From Mycobacterium sp. DL592 (lineage in GTDB: Bacteria; Actinomycetota; Actinomycetes; Mycobacteriales; Mycobacteriaceae), in the NCBI RefSeq assembly GCF_011694515.1, contig NZ_CP050192.1:1681399-1745398 (forward strand): a stretch of DNA of 64,000 nucleotides, given 5' to 3'. This document shows positions 9,490 to 19,897 of this stretch, piece by piece (the stretch's first letter is position 1; each line of letters starts with the position of its first letter). The position numbers were made by a program, and so were the translations under genes. Below the pieces are notes generated by a model that saw only the letters and a list, made by a program, of their open reading frames with translations, made no database searches and was not told the DNA's origin.

Positions 9490-12141
9490 GTGACCACCAC
9501 TGACGACTCTCGTGCCGAGGCCCTGCCCAAGTCGTGGGAGCCGGGCGCGGTAGAGCAGCAGATCTATCAGGGCTGGGTCGATGCCGGCTATTTCACCGCC
9601 GATGCCACCAGCGCCAAACCCCCGTACTCCATAGTTCTGCCGCCGCCGAACGTGACCGGCAGCCTGCACATGGGCCACGCGCTGGACCACACCCTCATGG
9701 ATGCCCTGACCCGGCGCAAGCGCATGCAGGGCTTCGAGGTGCTGTGGTTGCCGGGCATGGACCACGCCGGCATTGCCACCCAGTCGGTGGTGGAAAAGCA
9801 GATCGCCGTAGACGGCAAAACCAAAGAGGACTTCGGCCGCGAGCTGTTCGTGCAGAAGGTCTGGGACTGGAAGCACGAGTCCGGCGGGGCGATCGGCGCC
9901 CAGATGCGCCGCATCGGTGACGGCGTGGACTGGAGCCGCGACCGCTTCACCATGGACGAGGGTCTCTCCCGGGCGGTGCGCACCATCTTCAAGCGGCTCT
10001 ACGACGCCGGGCTCATTTATCAGGCCGAGCGATTGGTCAACTGGTCACCGGTACTCGAGACGGCGATCTCGGACCTCGAGGTGAAGTACGAGGACATCGA
10101 GGGCGAGCTGGTGTCCTTCCGGTACGGGTCGATGGACGACTCGCAACCACACCTGGTGGTGGCCACCACCCGGATCGAGACGATGCTCGGCGACACCGCG
10201 ATCGCGGTGCACCCCGACGACGAACGCTATCGGCACCTGGTCGGCACCACGCTGCCGCACCCGTTCCTCGACCGCGACATCGTCATCGTCGCCGACGCGC
10301 ACGTCGACCCCGAATTCGGTACCGGCGCAGTAAAAGTCACCCCCGCCCACGACCCGAACGACTTCGAGATCGGCCTGCGGCACAACCTGGCGATGCCGTC
10401 GATCATGGACACCAAGGGCCGGATCGCCGACACCGGAACCCAGTTCGACGGCATGGACCGCTTCGAGGCGCGCGTCAAGGTGCGCGAGGCGCTCGCCGCC
10501 GAGGGACGCATCGTCGCCGAGAAGCGGCCGTATCTGCACAGCGTCGGGCACTCCGAGCGCAGCGGCGAGCCGATCGAGCCGCGGCTGAGCCTGCAGTGGT
10601 GGGTGAAAGTGGAGTCGATGGCCAAGGCCGCCGGCGACGCGGTCCGCGGCGGTGACATCGTGATCCACCCCAAGAGCCTGGAGCCGCGCTGGTTCGCCTG
10701 GGTCGACGACATGCACGACTGGTGCATTTCGCGTCAGCTCTGGTGGGGCCATCGCATCCCGATCTGGCACGGGCCCAACGGCGAGACGGTGTGCGTCGGT
10801 CCCGACGAGACTCCGCCGGAGGGCTGGGAGCAGGACCCCGACGTCCTGGACACCTGGTTCTCCTCGGCGCTGTGGCCGTTCTCCACGATGGGCTGGCCGG
10901 ACCGCACCCCTGAGCTCGAAAAGTTCTATCCGACAACTGTTCTGGTCACCGGTTACGACATCCTGTTCTTCTGGGTGGCCCGGATGGTGATGTTCGGGAC
11001 GTTCGTGTCGGGGGACGACGCGATCACCACCGGCGGCACGCGCGGCCCGCAGATGCCGTTCGAGAACGTCTTCCTGCACGGCCTGATCCGCGACGAGCAC
11101 GGCCGCAAGATGAGCAAGTCCCGCGGCAACGGCATCGACCCGCTGGACTGGGTGGAGCTGTTCGGCGCCGACGCGCTGCGGTTCACCCTGGCCCGCGGCG
11201 CCAGCCCCGGCGGTGACCTGTCGATCGGCGAGGACCACGCCCGTGCGTCGCGCAACTTCGCCACGAAGCTGTTCAACGCCACTCGGTTCGCGTTGATGAA
11301 CGGAGCGGCGCTGGCGCCACTGCCGGCGGCCGAGGATCTGACCGACGCCGACCGCTGGATCCTCGGGCGGCTGGAACAGGTTCGGGCCGAGGTGGATTCA
11401 GCCTTTGACGGCTACGAGTTCAGCCGGGCGTGTGAGTCGCTGTATCACTTCGCCTGGGACGAGTTCTGCGACTGGTATCTGGAGCTGGCCAAAGTACAGA
11501 TCGCCGAGGGAGTTTCGCACACCACCGCGGTGCTGGCCGCGGTCCTCGACGCGTTGCTCAAGCTGCTGCACCCGGTGATGCCGTTCGTCACCGAGACATT
11601 GTGGAAGGCGCTGACCGGGCAGGAATCTTTGGTTATCGCCGACTGGCCTGAGCCGTCCGGCCTGACACTGGACGGCGTTGCTGCACAACGCATCGCCGAC
11701 GTGCAGAAGCTGGTCACCGAGGTGCGCCGGTTCCGCAGCGACCAGGGTCTGGCGGACCGGCAGAAGGTGCCCGCCCGCCTGTCGGGCGTCGAGCAGGCCG
11801 GCCTGGGTGCACACGTCGCGCCGGTCACCGCACTGGCCTGGCTGACCAGCCCGGCCGCGGAGTTCAGCCCGACGGCGCACATCGAGGTGCGGTTGTCCGG
11901 CGGCACCGTCGACGTCGAACTCGACACCTCCGGGACCGTCGACGTTGCCGCCGAGCGTCGCCGGCTGGAAAAGGACCTGGCCGCCGCGCAGAAGGAATTG
12001 GCAGGCACCACAGCCAAACTCGACAATGAGGCGTTCCTGGCCAAGGCGCCCGATGATGTCGTCGCCAAGATTCGCGGGCGCCAGCAACTGGCCCGCGAGG
12101 AAGTCGACCGGATCACCGCACGCCTGGCCGCGCTGGCATGA
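9490..12141 (+). CDS. valS: Valine--tRNA ligase
   Basis: An 883-residue class I aminoacyl-tRNA synthetase. The HIGH-type motif HMGH is at residues 60-63 and KMSKS at 540-544. The editing (CP1) domain lies between them and includes [17 protein letters not shown]. The C-terminal coiled-coil arm typical of ValRS is present (about 815-883, rich in Glu, Lys, Arg and Leu). It charges tRNA-Val and edits threonine mischarging. The GTG start follows a -10 element directly. The stop overlaps the folC start by ATGA. Confidence 0.98.
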   Translation: MTTTDDSRAEALPKSWEPGAVEQQIYQGWVDAGYFTADATSAKPPYSIVLPPPNVTGSLHMGHALDHTLMDALTRRKRMQGFEVLWLPGMDHAGIATQSVVEKQIAVDGKTKEDFGRELFVQKVWDWKHESGGAIGAQMRRIGDGVDWSRDRFTMDEGLSRAVRTIFKRLYDAGLIYQAERLVNWSPVLETAISDLEVKYEDIEGELVSFRYGSMDDSQPHLVVATTRIETMLGDTAIAVHPDDERYRHLVGTTLPHPFLDRDIVIVADAHVDPEFGTGAVKVTPAHDPNDFEIGLRHNLAMPSIMDTKGRIADTGTQFDGMDRFEARVKVREALAAEGRIVAEKRPYLHSVGHSERSGEPIEPRLSLQWWVKVESMAKAAGDAVRGGDIVIHPKSLEPRWFAWVDDMHDWCISRQLWWGHRIPIWHGPNGETVCVGPDETPPEGWEQDPDVLDTWFSSALWPFSTMGWPDRTPELEKFYPTTVLVTGYDILFFWVARMVMFGTFVSGDDAITTGGTRGPQMPFENVFLHGLIRDEHGRKMSKSRGNGIDPLDWVELFGADALRFTLARGASPGGDLSIGEDHARASRNFATKLFNATRFALMNGAALAPLPAAEDLTDADRWILGRLEQVRAEVDSAFDGYEFSRACESLYHFAWDEFCDWYLELAKVQIAEGVSHTTAVLAAVLDALLKLLHPVMPFVTETLWKALTGQESLVIADWPEPSGLTLDGVAAQRIADVQKLVTEVRRFRSDQGLADRQKVPARLSGVEQAGLGAHVAPVTALAWLTSPAAEFSPTAHIEVRLSGGTVDVELDTSGTVDVAAERRRLEKDLAAAQKELAGTTAKLDNEAFLAKAPDDVVAKIRGRQQLAREEVDRITARLAALA

Positions 12142-13571
12142 CGGAGCCGCTGGGCCGGCGACATCCGGCTGACGAGCCAACACCGGACGAGATCGCCGCA
12201 CTGCTCCAGGTCGAGCATCTGCTCGACCAACGCTGGCCGGAGACCAAGCTCGAGCCCAGCACCGCCCGTATCTCGGCGCTGATGGATCTGCTGGGCTCAC
12301 CGCAGCGCAGCTATCCGTGCATCCACGTCGCCGGCACCAACGGCAAGACCTCGGTGGTGCGGATGATCGACGCGCTGCTGACCGCGCTGAACCAGCGCAC
12401 CGGGCGTACCACCAGCCCGCACCTGCAGTCGGCCGTCGAACGCATCGCCATCGACAACCAGCCGATCAGCCCCGCCCGCTACGTCGAGGTCTACCGCGAG
12501 ATCGAACCCTTCGTGCAGATGATCGACGCCCAGTCCGAGGCCGGCGGGGGACCGGCGATGAGCAAGTTCGAGGTCGTCACCGCGATGGCGTTCGCCGCCT
12601 TCGCCGATGCGCCGGTCGACATCGCCGTCGTCGAGGTCGGGATGGGTGGGCGCTGGGACGCCACCAACGTCGTCGACGCACCCGTGGCGGTTATCACCCC
12701 GATCGGCATCGACCACACCGAGTACCTCGGCGACAGCATCGCCGAGATCGCGGCCGAGAAGGCCGGCATCATCAGCGCCCCGCGAGGTGAGCTGGTGCAG
12801 ACCGACACCGTCGCCGTGATCGGCCGCCAGGAGCCGGCGGCGATGGAGGTGGTGCTGGCCGAAGCGGTCCGCGCGGATGCCGCGGTGGCCCGCGAGGACT
12901 CCGAGTTCGCGGTGCTGAGCAGGCAGGTCGCGATCGGCGGCCAGGTGCTCGAACTGCAGGGCCTCGGCGGGCGGTACTCCGATATCTTCCTGCCGCTGCA
13001 CGGCGAACATCAGGCGCACAACGCGGCGGTGGCCCTGGCAGCGGTCGAGGCGTTCTTCGGGGCCGGCCCGCAGCGGCAGCTCGACATCGACGCCGTGCGG
13101 GCGGGTTTCGCCGCCGCGACGAGTCCAGGCCGGCTGGAGCGGATGCGCAGCGCGCCGACGGTGTTCATCGACGCTGCGCACAATCCTGCCGGTGCCGCGG
13201 TGCTCGCCGGTGCGTTGAGCACCGAGTTCGACTTCCGTCTGCTCGTCGGTGTGCTCAGCGTGATGGGGGACAAGGACGTCACGGGCATCCTGGCCGCGCT
13301 CGAGCCGGTGCTTGACCAGATCATCGTCACCCACAACGGGTCGCCCCGGGCGCTGGAGGTCGAGGCGCTGGCGCTGCGGGCCGAGGAGATCTTCGGGCCC
13401 GAACGGGTGCTGCGCGCCCAGACGCTGCCCGACGCGATCGAGACGGCCACCGCCCTCGTCGAGGACGACGCCGCCGAAGCCGACGGGTTCTCCGGCGCCG
13501 GAATCGTCATCACCGGCTCGGTGGTGACGGCCGGAGCGGCCCGCACCATCTTCGGGAAGGACCCGCAATGA
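12138..13571 (+). CDS. folC: Folylpolyglutamate synthase / dihydrofolate synthase
   Basis: A 477-residue Mur-ligase-family enzyme. The P-loop GTNGKTS is at residues 66-72, and the later motif [14 protein letters not shown] is typical of FolC. It adds glutamate to dihydropteroate and folates, keeping them in the cell. It is translationally coupled to valS upstream and to the DUF4233 gene downstream (four-base ATGA overlaps on both sides), as in M. tuberculosis Rv2448c-Rv2446c. Confidence 0.96.
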   Translation: MTEPLGRRHPADEPTPDEIAALLQVEHLLDQRWPETKLEPSTARISALMDLLGSPQRSYPCIHVAGTNGKTSVVRMIDALLTALNQRTGRTTSPHLQSAVERIAIDNQPISPARYVEVYREIEPFVQMIDAQSEAGGGPAMSKFEVVTAMAFAAFADAPVDIAVVEVGMGGRWDATNVVDAPVAVITPIGIDHTEYLGDSIAEIAAEKAGIISAPRGELVQTDTVAVIGRQEPAAMEVVLAEAVRADAAVAREDSEFAVLSRQVAIGGQVLELQGLGGRYSDIFLPLHGEHQAHNAAVALAAVEAFFGAGPQRQLDIDAVRAGFAAATSPGRLERMRSAPTVFIDAAHNPAGAAVLAGALSTEFDFRLLVGVLSVMGDKDVTGILAALEPVLDQIIVTHNGSPRALEVEALALRAEEIFGPERVLRAQTLPDAIETATALVEDDAAEADGFSGAGIVITGSVVTAGAARTIFGKDPQ

Positions 13572-13972
13572 CCGACGACACGCCCGGCCCCGCGGCTCCG
13601 CCGCCCGACCCTTGGAAGAGTTTCCGCGGCGTCATGGCCGGCACCCTGATCCTCGAAGCGATCGTTGTGCTGCTGGCGCTGCCGGTGGTGGGGTCGGTCG
13701 GCGGTGGGCTGACGGCCTGGTCGACGGCGTTCCTGGTGGGTTTCGCAGTGCTGCTGATCCTGCTGGCCGGCGTGCAGGGCAAGCCCTGGGCGATCTGGAT
13801 GAACCTCGGTGTGCAGCTTCTTCTGGTCGCGGGATTCGTTGTGTACCCGGCGGTCGGATTCATCGGTCTGCTGTTCGTCGTGGTGTGGGCCGTGATCGCC
13901 TATCTGCGGGCCGAGGTGCTGCGCAGACAGCGCCGCGGCCTGCTGCCCGGCCAGCAGACGCCGCCGGACTGA
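13568..13972 (+). CDS. DUF4233 membrane protein
   Basis: A 134-residue integral membrane protein with about four hydrophobic segments (near residues 20-40, 42-62, 70-90 and 92-112) and a basic C-terminus. It matches the conserved Rv2446c family (DUF4233), whose role is unknown. The four-base overlap with folC and its constant place next to folC in mycobacteria suggest expression with folate or cell-growth genes, but this is only context. Confidence 0.85.
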   Translation: MTDDTPGPAAPPPDPWKSFRGVMAGTLILEAIVVLLALPVVGSVGGGLTAWSTAFLVGFAVLLILLAGVQGKPWAIWMNLGVQLLLVAGFVVYPAVGFIGLLFVVVWAVIAYLRAEVLRRQRRGLLPGQQTPPD

Positions 13973-14043
13973 CGGGTACGCTGTCGGCCGTGACCGCGCC
14001 GGTGACGATGCTTCAGCGATGCGATGAGGAGGAACGGCGCTAG

Positions 14044-14454
14044 ATGACTGAGCGGACTCTTGTGCTGATCAAGCCCGATGGTGTGCAACGACAGGTGGTC
14101 GGCGAGATCATCAGCCGGATCGAGCGCAAAGGCCTCACTATCGCGGCCCTTGAGCTCAAGCAGGTCAGCGACGAGCTGGCCCGCGCGCACTACGCCGAAC
14201 ACGAGGACAAGCCGTTCTTCGGCTCGCTGCTCGAGTTCATCACCTCGGGACCCGTGGTGGCGGCGATCCTGGAAGGCCCTCGCGCGGTCGCGGCGTTCCG
14301 CCAGCTCGCCGGTGGTACCGACCCCGTCGAGAAGGCCACCCCCGGCACGATCCGCGGTGACTTCGGGCTGGAGACGCAGTTCAATCTGGTGCACGGCTCG
14401 GACTCGCCGGACTCTGCGGAGCGCGAGATCGCGCTGTGGTTTCCCGCCGTCTGA
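14044..14454 (+). CDS. ndk: Nucleoside diphosphate kinase
   Basis: A 136-residue kinase of normal length. The phosphohistidine is His117 in [12 protein letters not shown], and the nucleotide-site residues KPDGVQR are at 10-16. It balances NTP and dNTP pools by phosphate transfer through the histidine. A good ribosome binding site GAGGAGGAAC lies upstream of ATG 14044. Confidence 0.97.
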   Translation: MTERTLVLIKPDGVQRQVVGEIISRIERKGLTIAALELKQVSDELARAHYAEHEDKPFFGSLLEFITSGPVVAAILEGPRAVAAFRQLAGGTDPVEKATPGTIRGDFGLETQFNLVHGSDSPDSAEREIALWFPAV

Positions 14455-14751
14455 CACTTCGTTGCGGCCAATGCCGTGCCACTACGTCAGAACTGCCCCT
14501 GCGGTGTGGGATACTGGTGGACGGATGTGCCCCTAAACACATCCGAATGAAGACTTAGACGAGCGCGACCATCGCAATCAGTGGTGCGGCGCCGACCGTC
14601 CACAGCCGTCATTCAGCCAGGCACCGAGCGCGTTCGCTACGAGCCGTTCGGAGCGAGACCATGACAAGCCCGGGGGAAGTAACCCGGGCGCATAGCGGAA
14701 GCCCTCGCGTGGCCGCGTCGTAGGACGCGCCCGGGGGCCCTAGGAGACTAC
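14455..14751 (+). promoter_or_regulatory. Long structured leader region of rne
   Basis: This 297-base gap holds no gene but has clear stems: CGGATGTG (14522-14529)/CACATCCG (14538-14545), and GCCCGGG (14668-14674)/CCCGGGC (14683-14689). A possible -10 element GATACT is at 14510-14515, which would give an rne leader of over 200 bases. RNase E genes in several bacteria, including mycobacteria, have long 5' leaders and in E. coli the leader allows RNase E to limit its own mRNA. The ribosome binding site TAGGAGA is at 14741. Confidence 0.5.
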
Positions 14752-17607
14752 GTGGCCGACGATGACATCTATCAGGACCTGCCCGAAACCCCGAGCGAGC
14801 CAGCGAGCGAACCAGCTAGCGAGCCGAAGTGGGAACCACCCGCGACCGCGGGTGAGGAGCTGCCGGACCGCCTGAGGGTGCATTCCCTCGCGCGGGTGCT
14901 CGGCACCACCAGCCGACGCGTCCTCGACGCGTTGAGCGAACTCGACGGCCGCACGCGCAGCGCGCAGTCCACCGTCGAGCGCACCGACGCGGTGCGGGTG
15001 CGCGACGTGCTGGCCCAGGAGCCGGCCCCCGCTGCCGAACAACCCGCAGCACCGGTCGAACCAGCGGCTGTCGAGGTGCCCGTCGAGGCCACGGTCGCCG
15101 AGGTCGATGCCACTGCCGACGTCGTCGAGGACGACGAGCCGGAATCGCGCCTGATCCTGGAAACCACCACCATCGAGCAGTCGGTGTACATGCCGTTGTT
15201 CGTCGCCCCGCAGCCGGTCAGAGCCGTCGCCGTCGAAAGCGACGACGACGATGAGGACGAGGACGAGGACGACGACGAGGAGTCCGGCGTCGAGACCGAC
15301 GACGACCAGTCCGAGCGGCCGGCCAGCCGCCGCCGCCGGCGTGGCCGCCGCGGCCGCGGTCGTGGTCGCGGTGAGCAGGGCGAAGCCACCGGCGAGGACA
15401 CCGACGACGAGGCGACCGAGAGCGCCGAGGATGACGAGACCGACGAGGTATCCGGCGACGAGGAGTCGGGCACCGGCGAGGCAGCCACCCGGCGCCGCCG
15501 CAGGCGCAGGCGTCGCAAGACCGGTGGCGGCGGCGAGGACGGGGAACCCGCCTCCGAGGACGATCCGCCCAATACCGTCGTTCACGAACGCGCCCCGCGC
15601 AGCAAGGCCGAGCGTGACCCGGATGCCATCCAGGGCATCAGCGGCTCTACCCGCCTGGAGGCCAAGCGTCAGCGCCGCCGCGACGGCCGCGACGCCGGTC
15701 GCCGGCGCCCGCCGATCCTGTCCGAGGCCGAGTTCCTCGCCCGCCGCGAAGCGGTCGAACGGGTCATGGTCGTCCGCGACAAGATCCGCACCGAACCGCC
15801 GCACGAGGGTGCCCGCTATACCCAGATCGCGGTGCTCGAAGACGGTGTGGTCGTCGAGCACTTCGTCACCTCCGCGGCGTCGGCGTCGCTGGTCGGCAAC
15901 ATCTACCTGGGCATCGTGCAGAACGTGCTGCCGTCGATGGAGGCCGCGTTCGTCGACATCGGCCGCGGCCGCAACGGCGTGCTCTACGCCGGTGAGGTCA
16001 ACTGGGAGGCGGCCGGACTCGGCGGTGCGCAGCGCAAGATCGAGCAGGCCCTCAAGCCCGGCGACTACGTCGTCGTCCAGGTCAGCAAGGACCCGGTCGG
16101 GCACAAGGGCGCCCGACTGACCACTCAGGTCTCACTGGCCGGCCGCTATCTGGTCTACGTGCCGGGTGCCTCGTCGACCGGGATCAGCCGCAAGCTGCCC
16201 GACACCGAGCGCCAGCGCCTCAAGGAGATCCTGCGTGAGGTGGTTCCGTCGGATGCCGGCGTGATCATCCGCACCGCCTCCGAAGGGGTCAAGGAAGAGG
16301 ACATCCGCGGCGACGTCGAGCGCCTGCAGGAACGCTGGAATGCCATCGCCGCGGAAGCCGAGCGGGTCAAGGGCAACAAGGCCGGCGCCGCGATCGCGCT
16401 GTACGAGGAGCCCGACGTCCTGGTCAAGGTGATCCGGGACCTGTTCAACGAAGACTTCTCCGGGCTGATCGTCTCCGGCGACAGCGCCTGGGAAACCATC
16501 AACGAGTACGTGAATTCGGTTGCGCCGGAACTGGTTCCGAAGCTGACGAAGTACGATCCGCCGGGTGGTCCCGACGGGCCGGACGTGTTCGCGGTGCACC
16601 GCATCGACGAGCAGCTGGCCAAGGCGCTCGACCGCAAGGTGTGGCTGCCCTCGGGCGGCACCCTGGTGATCGACCGGACCGAGGCGATGACGGTCGTCGA
16701 CGTCAACACCGGCAAGTTCACCGGCGCCGGGGGCAACCTGGAGCAGACGGTCACCAAGAACAACCTCGAAGCGGCCGAGGAGATCGTGCGCCAGCTGCGG
16801 CTGCGCGATATCGGGGGCATCGTGGTGATCGACTTCATCGACATGGTGCTGGAGTCCAACCGCGATCTGGTGCTGCGACGGCTCACCGAGGCGCTGGCCC
16901 GCGACCGCACCCGTCACCAGGTCTCCGAGGTCACCTCGCTGGGCCTGGTGCAGCTGACCCGCAAGAAGCTCGGCACCGGCTTGGTGGAGGCCTTCTCGAC
17001 GACGTGCAGTCACTGCAGCGGGCGCGGCATCGTGCTGCACGCCGACCCGGTGGACACCACGCAGGCGGTGGCGCGCAAGGCCGAGTCCGGCAGCCGTCGC
17101 AGCAAGCGTGGCAAGAAGGGACGCACCGAGGAGCCGTCGGTCGCCCGGGTACCTGTGCATGTCCCCGGCGAGCACCCGATGTTCAAGGCGATGGCCGCGG
17201 CCAACGGCAAACCCGAGGACGAGGACTCCGAGGAGGAGCTGGCCGACGAGCTCGACCGCGAGGCGATCTCGGAAGCTGAAGCCGACATCGAGGAGCAGGT
17301 GGCCGACGAGGCCGTCGACGAGGATCTCGACGACGAGGAATTCGACGAGGACGAGGCCGACGAGGACGAAGACGACGAGGACGACGACGAGATCGACGTC
17401 GACCTGGACGAAGACGACGAGGACCTCGACGACCCCCTTGACGTCGACGATGACGACGCCGACGAGGACGATGACGACGAGGATCTGCCCGATAGCGGTG
17501 AGTACGACGACGTCGACGAACCCGCCGTTGTGCAGGCGCCCGTGGTCGCCGGCAGGCGGCCCCGCCGCCGTGCAGCGGCCCGTCCCGCCGGGCCACCCGT
17601 GTCCTAG
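14752..17607 (+). CDS. rne: Ribonuclease E/G
   Basis: A 951-residue endoribonuclease with the mycobacterial layout: a long N-terminal disordered region (about 1-330) with a SAP-like stretch, an acidic block and an arginine-rich block; the catalytic core (S1, 5'-sensor, RNase H and DNase I-like folds, about 335-780); and an acidic C-terminal tail. Core marks are DVNTGKFTG and VVIDFIDM (metal-binding Asp residues) and the zinc-link CSHCSGRG. It starts mRNA decay and processes rRNA, and the disordered arms recruit degradosome partners. The GTG start follows TAGGAGA. Repeats coding for SEPA lie near residues 15-25, and the last 40 residues are basic and proline-rich. Confidence 0.96.
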   Translation: MADDDIYQDLPETPSEPASEPASEPKWEPPATAGEELPDRLRVHSLARVLGTTSRRVLDALSELDGRTRSAQSTVERTDAVRVRDVLAQEPAPAAEQPAAPVEPAAVEVPVEATVAEVDATADVVEDDEPESRLILETTTIEQSVYMPLFVAPQPVRAVAVESDDDDEDEDEDDDEESGVETDDDQSERPASRRRRRGRRGRGRGRGEQGEATGEDTDDEATESAEDDETDEVSGDEESGTGEAATRRRRRRRRRKTGGGGEDGEPASEDDPPNTVVHERAPRSKAERDPDAIQGISGSTRLEAKRQRRRDGRDAGRRRPPILSEAEFLARREAVERVMVVRDKIRTEPPHEGARYTQIAVLEDGVVVEHFVTSAASASLVGNIYLGIVQNVLPSMEAAFVDIGRGRNGVLYAGEVNWEAAGLGGAQRKIEQALKPGDYVVVQVSKDPVGHKGARLTTQVSLAGRYLVYVPGASSTGISRKLPDTERQRLKEILREVVPSDAGVIIRTASEGVKEEDIRGDVERLQERWNAIAAEAERVKGNKAGAAIALYEEPDVLVKVIRDLFNEDFSGLIVSGDSAWETINEYVNSVAPELVPKLTKYDPPGGPDGPDVFAVHRIDEQLAKALDRKVWLPSGGTLVIDRTEAMTVVDVNTGKFTGAGGNLEQTVTKNNLEAAEEIVRQLRLRDIGGIVVIDFIDMVLESNRDLVLRRLTEALARDRTRHQVSEVTSLGLVQLTRKKLGTGLVEAFSTTCSHCSGRGIVLHADPVDTTQAVARKAESGSRRSKRGKKGRTEEPSVARVPVHVPGEHPMFKAMAAANGKPEDEDSEEELADELDREAISEAEADIEEQVADEAVDEDLDDEEFDEDEADEDEDDEDDDEIDVDLDEDDEDLDDPLDVDDDDADEDDDDEDLPDSGEYDDVDEPAVVQAPVVAGRRPRRRAAARPAGPPVS

Positions 17608-17617
17608 GCGAGGCGGT

Positions 17618-17647
17618 TTGACCCTCCCGGTGCTGGTCACGTAACCT
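17618..17647 (+). promoter_or_regulatory. Housekeeping-type promoter for rplU-rpmA
   Basis: TTGACC (17618-17623) and TAACCT (17642-17647) are separated by 18 bases, close to the mycobacterial SigA consensus. It lies just after rne and would give a leader of about 110 bases for rplU, in which small stems around the GCCAGGCGTC segment could form. Confidence 0.6.
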
Positions 17648-17765
17648 TGAGCAGTTGTCGCCAGGCGTCCGACGCCGGTGGCAGCGGGCTTAAGATCCCG
17701 CACCCCCAAGACCCGCGCACGCAGCTTCGGTTAGCGCGCGCCCGCAGAGCAAGGCAGAGGAACTG

Positions 17766-18077
17766 ATGGCGACGTACGCAATCGTCAAGACCGGCGGCAA
17801 GCAGTACAAGGTCGCCGTGGGAGACATCGTCAAGGTCGAGAAGCTCGAGGTCGAGGCCGGTAGCTCCGTTTCGCTGCCTGTCGCGCTCGTCGTCGACGGC
17901 GCCAAGGTGACTACCGACGCCAAGGCTCTGGAGAAGGTCGCGGTCACCGGTGAGGTGCTCGAGCACACCAAGGGTCCCAAGATCCGCATCCACAAGTTCA
18001 AGAACAAGACCGGCTACCACAAGCGGCAGGGTCACCGTCAGCCGCTGACCGTGCTCAAGGTCACCGGGATCAAGTAG
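17766..18077 (+). CDS. rplU: 50S ribosomal protein L21
   Basis: A 103-residue ribosomal protein, full length for the family. It begins [16 protein letters not shown] and contains the C-terminal L21 signature with [14 protein letters not shown]. It binds 23S rRNA in the large subunit. It is followed after 19 bases by rpmA, the usual pair. The AGAGGAACTG before ATG 17766 is a good ribosome binding site. Confidence 0.98.
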   Translation: MATYAIVKTGGKQYKVAVGDIVKVEKLEVEAGSSVSLPVALVVDGAKVTTDAKALEKVAVTGEVLEHTKGPKIRIHKFKNKTGYHKRQGHRQPLTVLKVTGIK

Positions 18078-18096
18078 CGACAGGGAGCGAACAGAC

Positions 18097-18360
18097 ATGG
18101 CACACAAAAAGGGCGCTTCCAGCTCGCGCAACGGTCGCGAGTCCAATGCCCAGCGACTCGGCGTCAAGCGTTTCGGTGGTCAGGTCGTCAAGGCCGGCGA
18201 GATCATCGTCCGCCAGCGCGGCACCCACTTCCATCCCGGCGTCAACGTCGGTCGCGGCGGGGATGACACCCTGTTCGCCACCGCGCCGGGCGCGGTCGAG
18301 TTCGGCGTGAAGCGCGGTCGCAAGACCGTCAACATCGTCCGCGTCGCCCGACCGGAGTAG
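18097..18360 (+). CDS. rpmA: 50S ribosomal protein L27
   Basis: An 87-residue protein beginning [16 protein letters not shown], with the family signature [10 protein letters not shown]. The N-terminal tail reaches the peptidyl-transferase centre. There is no N-terminal cleavage extension of the type found in Firmicutes. It is co-transcribed with rplU. Confidence 0.98.
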   Translation: MAHKKGASSSRNGRESNAQRLGVKRFGGQVVKAGEIIVRQRGTHFHPGVNVGRGGDDTLFATAPGAVEFGVKRGRKTVNIVRVARPE

Positions 18361-18372
18361 GTCTTAATTTCG

Positions 18373-18428
18373 CGAGTGTGCGTCCACTGCGAGATTGAGA
18401 CCGATTTCTCGCAGTACGTTCACACTCG
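18373..18428. repeat. Long imperfect palindrome between rpmA and obg
   Basis: Two perfect stem parts, CGAGTGTG (18373-18380)/CACACTCG (18421-18428) and ACTGCGAGA (18386-18394)/TCTCGCAGT (18407-18415), are separated by a 5x5 internal loop and enclose a 12-base loop. It ends 6 bases before the obg ribosome binding site. It may be a terminator for rplU-rpmA, an RNA regulator of obg, or a copy of a dispersed palindromic element. Confidence 0.65.
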
Positions 18429-18448
18429 ACGATTGAAAGGACCCTCCG

Positions 18449-19897
18449 ATGCCCCGGTTCGTCGACCGCGTTGTCATTCGTACCCACGCGGGTAACGGCG
18501 GTCACGGCTGCGCCTCGGTGCACCGCGAGAAGTTCAAGCCGCTTGGCGGCCCGGACGGCGGCAATGGCGGCAACGGCGGCAGCGTCATCCTGGTCGTCGA
18601 CCCGCAGGTGCACACCCTGCTGGACTTCCACTTCCACCCCAATGTTGTCGCCCCGTCGGGCAAGCAGGGGATGGGCAACAACCGGGACGGGGCCAACGGC
18701 GCCGATCTCGAAGTCAAGGTTCCCGACGGCACGATGGTGCTCGACGAGCAGGGCCGGCTACTAGCCGACCTCGTGGGTGCGGGCACCAGCTTCGTGGCGG
18801 CCGAAGGCGGCCGGGGCGGACTGGGCAACGCCGCGCTGGCCTCCCGTGCCCGCAAGGCGCCCGGGTTCGCGTTGCTCGGCGAAAAGGGCCAGGAACGCGA
18901 CCTCACCCTCGAACTGAAGACGGTCGCCGACGTCGGCCTCATCGGGTTCCCGTCGGCGGGCAAGTCGTCGCTGGTGTCGACCATCTCGGCGGCCAAGCCC
19001 AAGATCGCCGACTACCCGTTCACCACGCTGGTGCCCAACCTCGGTGTGGTGTCGGCCGGCGAGCACACCTTCACCGTCGCCGACGTTCCCGGCCTGATCC
19101 CGGGCGCCTCCGAGGGCCGTGGGCTGGGGCTGGATTTCCTGCGTCATATCGAACGCTGCGCCGTGCTGGTGCACGTCGTCGACTGCGCCACTCTGGAGCC
19201 CGGCCGCGACCCGATCTCCGACATCGAGGCGCTGGAGGCCGAGCTGGCCGCCTATCAGCCGACGCTGCAAGGGGATACGACGCTCGGTGACCTCGCGAAC
19301 CGGCCTCGTGCGGTGGTGCTGAACAAGATTGACGTCCCCGAGGCGCGTGAACTTGCCGACTTCGTGCGTCCCGAGATCGCCAAGCGTGGCTGGCCGGTGT
19401 TCGAGGTCTCCACGGTCAGTCGAGAAGGCCTGCGCGAGTTGACCTTTGCCCTGTGGGATCTGGTCGCCGCCTACCAGGCCGCCCAGCCCGAGGTGGTTCC
19501 GCGCCGGCCGGTCATCCGGCCGATCCCGGTGGACCAGAGCGGCTTCACCGTCGAGGCCGACACGGCCAACCCCGGTGGCTTCATCGTGCGCGGCACCCGC
19601 CCCGAGCGCTGGGTGGCGCAGACCAACTTCGACAACGACGAAGCGGTCGGCTATCTCGGTGACCGCCTGGCCCGCCTCGGTGTCGAGGACCAACTGCTGA
19701 AGCTGGGTGCTGTGGCGGGATGTGCGGTGACCATCGGCGACATGACCTTCGACTGGGAGCCGCAGACACCGGCCGGTGTGGACGTCACGCCGACGGGCCG
19801 CGGAACCGACGCCCGGCTGGAACGCAACGACCGGATCGGTGCCGCCGAGCGCAAGGAAGCCCGCCGCGCGCGTCGTGATCACGGGGACGAGGCGTGA
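18449..19897 (+). CDS. obg: GTPase Obg/CgtA
   Basis: A 482-residue GTPase with three domains: the glycine-rich Obg fold (1-158), the G domain (about 159-340, with G1 GFPSAGKSS and G3 DVPGL) and the C-terminal OCT domain. It acts in late 50S subunit assembly and stress control. RBS GAAAGG precedes ATG 18449. The stop overlaps the proB GTG start by four bases. A charged C-terminal tail is present, as in other mycobacteria. Confidence 0.97.
   Translation: MPRFVDRVVIRTHAGNGGHGCASVHREKFKPLGGPDGGNGGNGGSVILVVDPQVHTLLDFHFHPNVVAPSGKQGMGNNRDGANGADLEVKVPDGTMVLDEQGRLLADLVGAGTSFVAAEGGRGGLGNAALASRARKAPGFALLGEKGQERDLTLELKTVADVGLIGFPSAGKSSLVSTISAAKPKIADYPFTTLVPNLGVVSAGEHTFTVADVPGLIPGASEGRGLGLDFLRHIERCAVLVHVVDCATLEPGRDPISDIEALEAELAAYQPTLQGDTTLGDLANRPRAVVLNKIDVPEARELADFVRPEIAKRGWPVFEVSTVSREGLRELTFALWDLVAAYQAAQPEVVPRRPVIRPIPVDQSGFTVEADTANPGGFIVRGTRPERWVAQTNFDNDEAVGYLGDRLARLGVEDQLLKLGAVAGCAVTIGDMTFDWEPQTPAGVDVTPTGRGTDARLERNDRIGAAERKEARRARRDHGDEA

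Noticed and set aside
14740..16104. Long minus-strand frame opposite rne (454 residues)
   Set aside because: Low-complexity reverse image of the acidic and arginine-rich rne codons; no ribosome binding site.
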